A program made the position numbers and the translations under genes. From Planctomycetales bacterium (GTDB taxonomy: Bacteria > Planctomycetota > Phycisphaerae > SM23-33): DNA of 5,004 nucleotides. The stretch is taken from assembly GCA_030631125.1 (NCBI GenBank), contig DAOVLS010000226.1, forward strand, positions 1-5,004. Reading direction: 5' to 3'. The notes below the pieces were generated by a model. That model was not told the origin of the DNA and searched no databases. It saw only the letters and a list, made by a program, of their open reading frames with translations. Of this stretch, positions 1 to 5,004 are shown piece after piece; the first letter of the stretch is position 1, and the number at the start of each line of letters is the position of its first letter.

Positions 1-958
1 CGCCGTCGTCAAAGTGCCCGACGAACGACTGGACTGGCTCGAAGACCACTACAAGCCGAAGAAAACGACGCACGCCGAGATCGAGTTCCTCGACGTACCG
101 GGAATGGACCTTTCATCCGAGCCGGCCCGTCGGCACGCGCGGACGCACTGGCCCGCGGTGCGACAAAGCGACATGATCGTTATTGTCCTGCGCGATTTCC
201 AGAACGACTCGGTCCCGCCCTACCGAGGCAGGGTTGACGCCGAAGCCGACCTGGAAGAACTCCGCTCGGAGATGCTGTTTTCCGACCTGGAACAGGTGGC
301 TGGGCGGATCGAGAAACTCCAGACCGCCGCAGGCAAACCCACGCCCGAACAGGATAAAAATGTCCGCGAACTTGAACTGATGCAACGGATGCAGGAAGTG
401 CTGGAGGACGAAAAGCCTCTGACCGAAGCCGTTGTCAGCGAGACCGACAAAAAAACGGCCCGTGCGTTCGCCTTCCAGATGCTCAAGCCTGTTGTGGTAG
501 TGCTGAACTGCGACGAGGGTTCAACCGAGACCGGGGGAGTCGAGGAATTCTCCGGCTTACCCGCCATTCGTCTTTCCGCCAAAATCGAGGAAGAGATCGC
601 CTCGCTTGCGCCGGCGGACCGTGGTGAATTCATGGAGGAAATGGAGATTCCGACCCTTGCCCGCGACCGCCTGGTCCGCTCGTGTTATAAAGCGATGGAC
701 CTGATAACGTTCCTGACCGCCAGCGAAAGCGAGTGTCATGCATGGTCGATTCGGGCCGGTACGGATGCCGTAACGGCTGCCGGTCAAATCCACAGCGACA
801 TTGCACGCGGTTTTATCCGCGCACAGGTTGTCGCCTTCGACGACCTCAAGTCCGCCGGCAGCGAAAAGGCCGCTCGCGCCGCCGGAAAGATCCGACTCGA
901 AGGAAAAAACTACATGATCCGCGACGGCGACGAAATACTGTTCAGGTTCAATGTGTAG
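1..958 (+). CDS. YchF/OLA1-like GTPase with C-terminal TGS domain, 5'-truncated by window edge
   Basis: This is the C-terminal 318 residues of a YchF/OLA1-type P-loop NTPase. The frame is open back to base 2 and reads AVVKVPDERLD, which matches the interior of YchF (PDPRLD about 45 residues from the start). The GTG at 14 is therefore an internal Val, and the P-loop segment lies off the left edge. Visible parts are a G3 motif DVPG (92-103), a charged helical insert (about 260-450), an NxxE specificity motif NCDE after a hydrophobic strand (506-517), and a TGS domain (about 700-955) with the family signatures IHSDIARGFIRAQVVAFDD, RLEGKNY and a terminal FNV. Known YchF/OLA1 proteins bind ribosomes and hydrolyse ATP or GTP in the cytosol. 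Oddly, the usual glycine-rich stretch after DxxG (GLVKGASKGEGLGNQF in E. coli) is replaced by an unrelated sequence, GMDLSSEPARRHARTHW. It is probably a divergent paralogue rather than the housekeeping YchF. Family assignment is firm; exact function is not. Confidence 0.92.
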   Translation, partial: AVVKVPDERLDWLEDHYKPKKTTHAEIEFLDVPGMDLSSEPARRHARTHWPAVRQSDMIVIVLRDFQNDSVPPYRGRVDAEADLEELRSEMLFSDLEQVAGRIEKLQTAAGKPTPEQDKNVRELELMQRMQEVLEDEKPLTEAVVSETDKKTARAFAFQMLKPVVVVLNCDEGSTETGGVEEFSGLPAIRLSAKIEEEIASLAPADRGEFMEEMEIPTLARDRLVRSCYKAMDLITFLTASESECHAWSIRAGTDAVTAAGQIHSDIARGFIRAQVVAFDDLKSAGSEKAARAAGKIRLEGKNYMIRDGDEILFRFNV

Positions 959-963
959 AACGG

Positions 964-1002
964 ACCTGATTGGAAAGGCGCAAAGATTCCAAAGCAGGTT
1001 TT
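964..1002 (+). terminator. Probable intrinsic terminator after the YchF-like gene
   Basis: A stem begins six bases after the stop codon. ACCTG (964-968) pairs with CAGGT (995-999), and TTGGAA (970-975) pairs with TTCCAA (987-992). One base against two forms an internal loop between the two helices, and the apical loop is 11 bases (976-986). TTT follows the stem (1000-1002). Placement and order suit a rho-independent terminator on the plus strand. The short T-tract and the internal loop make it a moderate candidate only. Confidence 0.45.
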
Positions 1003-1012
1003 CGCGGTGAAT

Positions 1013-1112
1013 GGCGGGCGGCACGGTCAAGTCGAAGACCTAGCCGTGGCGGCTTCAGTTACGCATACCACGGTCAAGATCCACTTCGTTCCGCTTGGCC
1101 GTGCCACCCGTC
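1013..1112. repeat. Nested intergenic palindromic element
   Basis: Two 16-base arms face each other: GGGCGGCACGGTCAAG (1016-1031) and CTTGGCCGTGCCACCC (1094-1109). They pair at 14 Watson-Crick positions plus one G-T, with one mismatch, and C1015-G1110, G1014-T1111 and G1013-C1112 extend the stem. Inside, after a bulge, CGAAG (1033-1037) pairs with CTTCG (1084-1088). Further in, CCGTGG (1044-1049) pairs with CCACGG (1068-1073) around an 18-base loop. CACGGTCAAG also occurs twice directly (1022-1031 and 1069-1078). The element lies between the convergent 3' ends of the YchF-like and HU genes and has no T-tract. It could be a REP-like dispersed repeat, a bidirectional transcript end, or a structured RNA. 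Only one copy is in the window. Confidence 0.6.
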
Positions 1113-1133
1113 CAATTTACCTGTTACAGACTG

Positions 1134-1412
1134 CTAGAGGACGGCGTCCTTGGCCGCTTTGGCAATGCGGAATTTCAGGACCTTCTTGGCCGGTATGTTG
1201 ATCGGCTCGCCCGTCTGCGGGTTCCGCCCGATCCTGGCCTTGCGGTCGCGCAGGACGAGTTTGCCCAGCCCGGGAATGGTAAAACCGTTCGGGGCTTCCT
1301 TATAGGCCAGTGCGGTCAGCGCTTCCAGAACCTCTACCATTTTTTTCTTCGGCAGGTCTGTTGCGTCGGCCAGGTCCTTGAGGATTTGAGACTTTGTCAT
1401 TGCTTTTGCCAT
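1134..1412 (-). CDS. HU-family histone-like DNA-binding protein
   Basis: This is a complete 92-residue gene for a small basic nucleoid protein that binds and bends DNA as a dimer. The N-terminal half is the helical dimerisation region (MTKSQILKDLADATDLPKKK). It is followed by the GFTIPGLGKL strand region and the diagnostic DNA-binding arm motif RNPQTGEPINIPA at residues 63-75, including the Pro (P65) that intercalates in HU/IHF proteins. The C-terminal helix reads KVLKFRIAKAAKDA. Length is typical of HU (about 90). I chose ATG 1412 because AAGGAG (1426-1421) sits 8 bases upstream. The ATG at 1418 would leave only 2 bases of spacing, and the in-frame extension further upstream runs through the promoter and antisense to marC. 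The gene is alone on its strand and divergent from marC. HU versus an IHF-like subunit cannot be settled by eye, so no symbol is given. Confidence 0.95.
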   Translation of the reverse strand: MAKAMTKSQILKDLADATDLPKKKMVEVLEALTALAYKEAPNGFTIPGLGKLVLRDRKARIGRNPQTGEPINIPAKKVLKFRIAKAAKDAVL

Positions 1413-1420
1413 GTGCATCG

Positions 1421-1426
1421 CTCCTT
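1421..1426 (-). promoter_or_regulatory. Ribosome binding site that fixes the HU start
   Basis: AAGGAG on the minus strand lies 8 bases before ATG 1412 and only 2 bases before the alternative ATG 1418. The spacing favours the shorter protein beginning MAKAMTK. Confidence 0.8.
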
Positions 1427-1457
1427 CAAAAAAGGGTTCCAATATCAACGTGCCGGT

Positions 1458-1486
1458 ATAATGCACGCCAAGGCGGCGGGCGTCAA
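1458..1486 (-). promoter_or_regulatory. Putative sigma-70-type promoter of the HU gene
   Basis: Reading the minus strand, TTGACG (1486-1481, five of six matches to the -35 consensus) is followed after exactly 17 bases by CATTAT (1463-1458, four of six, with the key A2 and T6 present). This would start transcription near 1451, about 40 bases before the HU start codon. A/T tracts lie directly upstream of the -35 box, as expected for an UP-type element. This is pattern recognition only. Confidence 0.5.
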
Positions 1487-1490
1487 GTTG

Positions 1491-1518
1491 AAAAAACGTG
1501 ATTTTTGGGCATTTTTTT
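1491..1518. promoter_or_regulatory. Helically phased A/T tracts between divergent HU and marC genes
   Basis: On the plus strand there is an A6 tract (1491-1496), a T5 tract (1502-1506) and a T7 tract (1512-1518). Their centres are about 10.5 and 11 bases apart, close to one turn of B-DNA, a spacing that favours intrinsic bending. They lie directly upstream of the HU -35 box and partly overlap a possible marC -35 box. A role in promoter strength or in binding of HU to its own promoter region is inference. Confidence 0.5.
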
Positions 1519-1543
1519 GACCTTGCCTCCGGGCGGGTAAAAA
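1517..1543 (+). promoter_or_regulatory. Weak candidate promoter of the marC gene
   Basis: TTGACC (1517-1522) resembles a -35 box (four of six matches) and TAAAAA (1538-1543) a -10 box (four of six, but lacking the final T). The spacer is 15 bases, shorter than ideal. It is the best pair I find between the divergent genes on this strand, and it is listed at low confidence. Confidence 0.22.
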
Positions 1544-1571
1544 CATAGACTCCTCGACCGACGGGAAACCA

Positions 1572-2225
1572 ATGGACAACGAACTGTTGAATTTCGGACT
1601 GCGTGCATTCGTGATGCTTTTTGCAATCGTGGACCCGGTGGGAAACGTGCCGGTCTTCGTTACGGTAACGCATTCGCTGGATGCGTCGCATCGCCGGCGA
1701 CTGGCGGGGAAGGTCTGCCTGGTGGCCGCCGGCGTACTGGCAGCCTTTGCCGTAGGCGGCGCCGCCGTGCTGTGGGCGTTCCACCTGTCAATGCCCGCCA
1801 TTCGAATCGCCGGCGGGATCATCCTGCTTGTCATCGCGCTTCAGATGCTTTCGGGACGGCAGTTCCACTGGTCTCGCGGACGTTCAAAGGCCTCGCCTGA
1901 ACAGCCCGGAAGCGACGCCGGTATCGTTCCGATGGCGATACCAATGATGGCCGGTCCTGCGGCAATGTCGAGCGTCCTGACCCTATCAGCCCAGGCCTCC
2001 GGGCCGATGCACCTGGGCGCGGTGCTGCTGTCGGTTGTGCTGGTCTGTGCGTTTTCTTATCTCTGCTACCGCGCCGCCATACCGCTGATGCACCGCCTCG
2101 GGCGGACCGTCATGGTAACGTTCTCCTGCGTGATGGGCCTGATCCTTGCGGCCCTGGCGGTCCAGTTCATGCTCGACGGCCTCGCCGAAGCAATCCCCTC
2201 ACTGTTCGTAGCGGCGACGTCATAA
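1572..2225 (+). CDS. MarC-family (UPF0056) inner-membrane protein
   Basis: This is a complete 217-residue multi-pass membrane protein of the MarC/UPF0056 family, at the family's usual length. About six hydrophobic segments are visible, near residues 6-29, 48-70, 76-93, 118-136, 149-170 and 179-204. A charged loop at 94-116 separates two halves. Family hallmarks are FAIVDPVGNVPVF in the first segment (DPVGN at 21-25), IRIAGGIILLVIALQML in the third, the PMAIPMMAGPAAMS motif opening the second half (120-133), and the GRTVMVTFSCVMGLILAALAVQFMLDGL-type closing segment. The family's function is unsettled: E. coli MarC was once linked to multiple antibiotic resistance, but this was not upheld, and amino-acid export has been proposed for relatives. 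The start ATG has only a weak upstream GGGAA (1563-1567). The gene is divergent from HU and convergent with the exported-protein gene, 37 bases away, so it is probably monocistronic. It looks more GC-rich than the next gene. Confidence 0.93.
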   Translation: MDNELLNFGLRAFVMLFAIVDPVGNVPVFVTVTHSLDASHRRRLAGKVCLVAAGVLAAFAVGGAAVLWAFHLSMPAIRIAGGIILLVIALQMLSGRQFHWSRGRSKASPEQPGSDAGIVPMAIPMMAGPAAMSSVLTLSAQASGPMHLGAVLLSVVLVCAFSYLCYRAAIPLMHRLGRTVMVTFSCVMGLILAALAVQFMLDGLAEAIPSLFVAATS

Positions 2226-2262
2226 AAGTGGGACTCCGCTTCTCTCCGTCCGGAGCCTGCCG

Positions 2263-3912
2263 CTACTTCTTTTTCCGGGAGTAGATCGCCTTGCTGCTGT
2301 ATGTTCTGCCCATTCCAACGTAATGGCAGTGCAGATAACTTCTGTTGCCATAGTTATCGGGAACGGCTTTATCCTTGCCGAGTATGGCGGCGGCAAGGTG
2401 TAGCAAAGCCAGCGGACTGGTGTCGTCGAATTTCGCGAACATGTGCTTCGGGCTTGAGACGAAAAAGCCCTTACGAAAACATTTTTTCAGATTGTTGTCG
2501 CCGATCCTTTTTGCCATGTCCAGGAACGCGCGATTCCGTGTCTTCTTATACAGTTCCAGAAACCCGAAGATCGCGTTCGGGTGGGCCGAGCCGGTAGTCA
2601 TATTCAATGCGGGTTTATCTGCGAGCGCCAGGCCGATGTCGCCGAAATCATGCGATTTGGCGATCTTCCTCGCCATCTGCCACATAAGCGGGTTATCCGA
2701 TAACCTCGCTGCCAGCGCATAAACGCGGAAGAACCTTATGTCGGCTTTCCTCGGACGGAACACTTTGCCTTTTGGTCCATAGTAGCCATCCCTGGGCAGG
2801 GCGAACCCGTTGAGGATGTGCCCATCGGTCAGCATGAATGGAAACGTGTTGTCCTTCTCGTTGTACACCTTGCTCAGAGCGGTCAGGTCGGCTAGTGCCC
2901 ATCGGCGGAATTCCCTGCCGTCTTTCCCGAGCATTTCGCTGAGTTTAAGTTCCACGAGCGGCATTCTTGCGTAACTGTTGCCGCCCATGAAGAACGTCCC
3001 TTCCAGCACAAGGTGTCCGGGCAGTTTGTCTCCGAAATTGTGCTCGGCGCGATCATTCTTGATTCTGCTGTATTGATAGCCCCTTAGTCCGGTCGCAGGG
3101 TTCCTTGTCTCGTCGTATCGATGCGCCAGTCTTTTTGCCCATATGAGCGGGGCGTCCTCGCCTGTGAACTTATGCAGCATGGCGGCCGAATATACCAGGG
3201 ACATACCCGAATTGCAGAAGGTCAATCCTTTACCCGTGAAAAACACCTTGCCCCCGACATACTTGTTCGCCCACAACTTGCCCATTTTCTGCGTGTACGA
3301 TCCATGGCGATTCATGTCGAGGTTGGACCAATCCATAATGTGGGCGTTCCAGTAGGCCTCGATGAATTTTGCAGTCCGTTTCGGATCGACCTTCCACATC
3401 AACCGGAAGTGGGGGAAATGATACTTGAACTCGTGTCGGTATCCTTCTCCGACGATTTTTTCAGTTGCGGCGTCGTAAGCGGTATGCCCGCCCCAGTGTA
3501 TCAGGCCGTTGGGGCTACCAAGGTGATCCATGGCGTATCGGATCGCCTCGCAGGCGGCCTGACGGTACTTTTCCTCGCCAGTCAGATTCGTAAGCCCGTC
3601 GAGCACGCGGAAAAAGTTCTGCTGACTGGCCTGGTTGGATAAAATCCAGATTTGCCTCTTATACTTCCACGTAACCGGCTTTCGCGTCTCCACGTTCAGA
3701 CCGTCCACAAACAGCGGCGTATGTTTCGGGCCATAAGTATCCTTTCCATGCTTCAGAACGTTGTCGGCAAACTCGCTGACGGCCTTGATGTACCGCTGCG
3801 CATCGCGGCCCTTCGAATCAGTATCCGCTGCATGGGATATCGATGAAAAAAGTACAATAATAAGACCGATCCGAAATACCGAAGTTAAGGGTGTTGGCGT
3901 GTTCTTTCTCAT
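2263..3912 (-). CDS. Exported protein of unknown function, possibly a carbohydrate-active enzyme with a helical toroid fold
   Basis: This is a complete 549-residue protein. I chose ATG 3912 because AGAGG lies 5 bases upstream (3922-3918). The in-frame ATGs at 3927 and 3984 lack a ribosome site and would bury the signal peptide. The N-terminus is a typical Sec signal: basic MRK, a hydrophobic run IGLIIVLF (15-22), and a signal peptidase I site S-H-A (26-28) before ADTD. The mature part is rich in helices, Trp, Tyr and His. Notable segments are GLIHWGGHTAYD, DETRNPATGLRGYQY (about residues 265-280), the GTFFMGG region, and LPRDGYYGPKG (about 371-382). This spacing resembles (alpha/alpha)-toroid glycosidases and lyases. 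Similar secreted proteins in planctomycetes and Verrucomicrobia are, from memory, sometimes labelled pectate lyase, but I see no motif that proves this. It stands alone, with no sugar transporter or sulfatase beside it. Base composition is less GC-rich than its neighbours (29 of 60 G+C at 3421-3480, versus 42 of 60 at 1741-1800 in marC). The export call is strong; the function is open. Confidence 0.8.
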   Translation of the reverse strand: MRKNTPTPLTSVFRIGLIIVLFSSISHAADTDSKGRDAQRYIKAVSEFADNVLKHGKDTYGPKHTPLFVDGLNVETRKPVTWKYKRQIWILSNQASQQNFFRVLDGLTNLTGEEKYRQAACEAIRYAMDHLGSPNGLIHWGGHTAYDAATEKIVGEGYRHEFKYHFPHFRLMWKVDPKRTAKFIEAYWNAHIMDWSNLDMNRHGSYTQKMGKLWANKYVGGKVFFTGKGLTFCNSGMSLVYSAAMLHKFTGEDAPLIWAKRLAHRYDETRNPATGLRGYQYSRIKNDRAEHNFGDKLPGHLVLEGTFFMGGNSYARMPLVELKLSEMLGKDGREFRRWALADLTALSKVYNEKDNTFPFMLTDGHILNGFALPRDGYYGPKGKVFRPRKADIRFFRVYALAARLSDNPLMWQMARKIAKSHDFGDIGLALADKPALNMTTGSAHPNAIFGFLELYKKTRNRAFLDMAKRIGDNNLKKCFRKGFFVSSPKHMFAKFDDTSPLALLHLAAAILGKDKAVPDNYGNRSYLHCHYVGMGRTYSSKAIYSRKKK

Positions 3913-3917
3913 TATTT

Positions 3918-3922
3918 CCTCT
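3918..3922 (-). promoter_or_regulatory. Ribosome binding site that fixes the exported-protein start
   Basis: Minus-strand AGAGG, within AAAGAGGAAATAATG, sits 5 bases before ATG 3912. No comparable purine-rich site precedes the upstream in-frame ATGs at 3927 or 3984. The chosen start also places the signal peptide exactly at the N-terminus. Confidence 0.7.
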
Positions 3923-3950
3923 TTCATTACGGTACTTTTATGCGCCTTCT

Positions 3951-3965
3951 TCAGCCGCAGGCTGA
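3951..3965 (-). promoter_or_regulatory. Small hairpin in the leader of the exported-protein gene
   Basis: TCAGCC (3951-3956) and GGCTGA (3960-3965) form a perfect 6-base-pair stem with a 3-base loop, about 30 bases upstream of the ribosome binding site. No T-tract follows on the minus strand, so it is not an obvious terminator. It may be chance or a leader structure affecting mRNA stability. Confidence 0.3.
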
Positions 3966-3993
3966 GATGCACAATTAGCAACACGAAGAAAAG

Positions 3994-4008
3994 ATACTAT
4001 TAAAGTAT
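3994..4008. promoter_or_regulatory. Short AT-rich inverted repeat, possible operator
   Basis: ATACT (3994-3998) and AGTAT (4004-4008) are mirror half-sites around ATTAA, giving a 15-base dyad upstream of the exported-protein gene. It lies just downstream of the possible promoter at 4026-4053, where a repressor site could be. Short AT-rich dyads arise easily by chance. Confidence 0.25.
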
Positions 4009-4025
4009 TCGAAGGGGTATGGAAA

Positions 4026-4053
4026 ATAATCCGCGCGGAATAGAGTATGTCAT
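4026..4053 (-). promoter_or_regulatory. Candidate promoter of the exported-protein gene
   Basis: On the minus strand, ATGACA (4053-4048, five of six to the -35 consensus) is followed after 16 bases by GATTAT (4031-4026, four of six, with A2 and T6 present). It sits just downstream of the groEL terminator, where a new promoter is needed, and would give a leader of roughly 100 bases. Sequence resemblance only. Confidence 0.33.
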
Positions 4054-4061
4054 GTGCGGAG

Positions 4062-4095
4062 AAAAAAAAGCCCAGCCATTCCAATGGCTGGGCTT
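4062..4095 (-). terminator. Strong intrinsic terminator of groEL
   Basis: AAGCCCAGCCATT (4068-4080) and AATGGCTGGGCTT (4083-4095) form a perfect 13-base-pair stem with a 2-base loop; the inner A-T pairs probably open to a larger loop. Read on the minus strand, the GC-rich hairpin is followed by a T8 run (4069-4062, partly in the stem). This is a textbook rho-independent terminator, 41 bases past the groEL stop codon. It separates groEL from the exported-protein gene on the same strand. Confidence 0.92.
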
Positions 4096-4105
4096 CTTCA
4101 CTAGT

Positions 4106-4129
4106 CCCTAATCCCCAATCCCTAAACCC
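4106..4129 (-). other. Four-G-tract (G-quadruplex-type) motif in the groEL 3' untranslated region
   Basis: The minus strand carries four G-runs in order, GGG, GGG, GGGG and GGG, separated by TTTA, ATT and ATTA. This fits the canonical pattern of four runs of at least three G with loops of 1-7 bases. It begins six bases after the groEL stop codon and ends 10 bases before the terminator stem, so it would be transcribed into the groEL mRNA. The units resemble telomere-type GGGTTTA/GGGATTA repeats. Folding in the cell is inference. Confidence 0.65.
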
Positions 4130-4135
4130 TGTCTT

Positions 4136-5004
4136 TTAATACATTCCTTCCATTCCGCCGCCGGGAGGGCCTGCGGGGGATTTCTTTTCGGGGATTTCGC
4201 TGATTAACGCATCGGTGGTCAGCAGCAGACCCGACACGGAAGCGGCGTTCTGGAGTGCAATCCGCTCCACTTTTGTCGGGACGATTACGCCGGCTTTGAC
4301 CAGGTCGCAGTATTTACCGGCCAGGGCGTCGTAACCGAAATTGTCCTTGTCGGATTCCTCGACCTTGGCAGCGACGATTGAGCCGTCCAGGCCTGAGTTG
4401 ACCGCGATCTGCTTAATCGGCATTACCAGCGATCGTCGAACGATATCGACGCCGGTGACTTCGTCGCCGGTGCATTTAATCTTATCGAGGGCCTTTCGCG
4501 CCCGAAGCACGGCAACGCCGCCGCCGGGGAGGATTCCTTCTTCGACCGCAGCCCGGCAGGCGTGAAGTGCGTCTTCGACGCGGGCCTTCTTCTCTTTCAT
4601 CTCTACCTCGGTAGCGGCCCCGACGTTAATCTGGGCGACTCCGCCGGACAACTTCGCCAGGCGTTCCTGGAGTTTCTCGCTGTCGTAATCGGAGTCGGTG
4701 GCGTCGATTTGATTCTTGATCTGCTCGATTCTGCCCTTGATGTCAGCCGTCTTTCCGCCACCTTCGATAATGGTGGTGTTGTCCTTGTCGATTCGGACCC
4801 GCTTGGCTGTGCCCAGGTCGGTCATCTGGAGATTCTCCAGCGACACGCCCATATCTTCCATAACGGCGTTTCCACCGGTCAGGACGGCGATGTCGCGGAG
4901 CATTTCCTTCCGCCGGTCGCCGAATCCGGGGGCCTTGACCGTGCAGCACTGGAGCGTGCCGCGCAACTTGTTGACCACCAGCGTCGCCAATGCCTCGCCC
5001 TCGA
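4136..5004 (-). CDS. groEL: Chaperonin GroEL (HSP60), C-terminal half; 5' end beyond window edge
   Basis: These are the last 288 residues of the 60-kDa chaperonin, which folds proteins in an ATP-driven double-ring cage with GroES. The frame is open to the right edge and begins [17 protein letters not shown], matching E. coli GroEL from about residue 255. The TTG at 4990 is therefore an internal Leu, and the equatorial N-terminal and first apical parts are off the edge. Visible hallmarks are [14 protein letters not shown] of the apical domain, [44 protein letters not shown] with the Asp equivalent to the ATPase residue D398 of E. coli (codons near 4561-4580), the nucleotide-site PGGGVAVL (near 4509-4528), and the closing [15 protein letters not shown]. 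The C-terminal tail is short, [10 protein letters not shown], without the long GGM repeats of E. coli. groES is not in view. The last residues are intact and a strong terminator follows, so the 3' end is sound. Paralogue status (housekeeping or extra copy) cannot be judged here. Confidence 0.98.
   Translation of the reverse strand, partial: EGEALATLVVNKLRGTLQCCTVKAPGFGDRRKEMLRDIAVLTGGNAVMEDMGVSLENLQMTDLGTAKRVRIDKDNTTIIEGGGKTADIKGRIEQIKNQIDATDSDYDSEKLQERLAKLSGGVAQINVGAATEVEMKEKKARVEDALHACRAAVEEGILPGGGVAVLRARKALDKIKCTGDEVTGVDIVRRSLVMPIKQIAVNSGLDGSIVAAKVEESDKDNFGYDALAGKYCDLVKAGVIVPTKVERIALQNAASVSGLLLTTDALISEIPEKKSPAGPPGGGMEGMY

Noticed and set aside
14..16. GTG at 14 as the start codon of the YchF-like protein
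   Set aside because: The frame is open upstream to base 2, and the residues there (AVVK before VPDERLD) continue the YchF family alignment. The codon is an internal Val and the gene starts outside the window.
959..1133. A tRNA or known riboswitch in the structured region after the YchF-like gene
   Set aside because: No cloverleaf with a T-loop GTTCRA motif or CCA-proximal acceptor stem can be drawn, and the nested palindrome does not match a riboswitch core that I recognise.
1134..1520. Plus-strand open frames antisense to the HU gene, and similar antisense frames over the exported-protein gene (3121-3642, 2375-2722) and the YchF-like gene (220-633, 557-1030)
   Set aside because: They lie opposite clearly conserved genes, show composition typical of antisense shadows, and have no recognisable domain or ribosome site.
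1413..1784. N-terminal extension of the HU gene upstream of 1412
   Set aside because: The extension has no family similarity, crosses the HU promoter and runs antisense through marC. A well-spaced AAGGAG marks the start at 1412.
2231..2257. Possible terminator between marC and the convergent exported-protein gene (CTCCG 2234-2238 with CGGAG 2251-2255)
   Set aside because: The core stem is only five pairs with a bulged extension, a competing alternative pairing exists at 2244-2248, and no T-run follows on either strand.
3913..3984. Longer exported protein starting at 3984 or 3927
   Set aside because: Neither ATG has a ribosome binding site, and a charged extension would precede an otherwise perfect signal peptide beginning at 3912.
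4988..4990. TTG at 4990 as a start of GroEL
   Set aside because: The upstream codons read EGEA, exactly as in GroEL before LATLVVNK. It is an internal Leu, and the gene continues past the right edge.
1..5004. A multi-gene defence or mobile system
   Set aside because: There is no nuclease, methylase, reverse transcriptase, toxin-antitoxin pair, transposase or integrase. The genes are mostly housekeeping and separated by strand changes or a strong terminator.

Overview
The window looks like chromosomal DNA from a fairly GC-rich bacterium, probably a planctomycete or a relative in the PVC group. That placement is an inference from memory of how the proteins look: a divergent YchF-like GTPase, a GroEL with a short C-terminal tail, and a secreted protein of a kind I associate with planctomycete and verrucomicrobial genomes. 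No rRNA or other phylogenetic marker is present, and I see no tRNA, CRISPR array, transposase, integrase or phage gene.

Layout from left to right: (1) 1-958, plus strand, the 3' part of a YchF/OLA1-type GTPase gene whose P-loop end lies off the left edge, followed by a plausible intrinsic terminator at 964-1002. (2) 1013-1112, a roughly 100-base nested palindromic element between two convergent genes. (3) 1134-1412, minus strand, a complete HU-family DNA-binding protein gene with a good ribosome binding site and promoter. (4) 1413-1571, a divergent intergenic region with three A/T tracts spaced at about one helical turn. (5) 1572-2225, plus strand, a complete MarC-family membrane protein gene. 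(6) 2263-3912, minus strand, a complete gene for a 549-residue exported protein of unknown function, converging on marC. (7) 3913-4135, the leader and possible promoter of that gene, then a strong intrinsic terminator and a four-G-tract motif belonging to the groEL transcript. (8) 4136-5004, minus strand, the 3' part of groEL, running off the right edge.

The genes do not form one pathway. Strand changes and a strong terminator split the window into single-gene transcription units: a translation-associated GTPase, a nucleoid protein, an inner-membrane protein, an exported and possibly carbohydrate-active protein, and a chaperonin. I do not see a defence system or another multi-gene novel system. 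The items most worth a second look are the altered switch II of the YchF-like protein, the intergenic palindrome at 1013-1112, the G-quadruplex-type motif in the groEL 3' untranslated region, and the uncharacterised exported protein.
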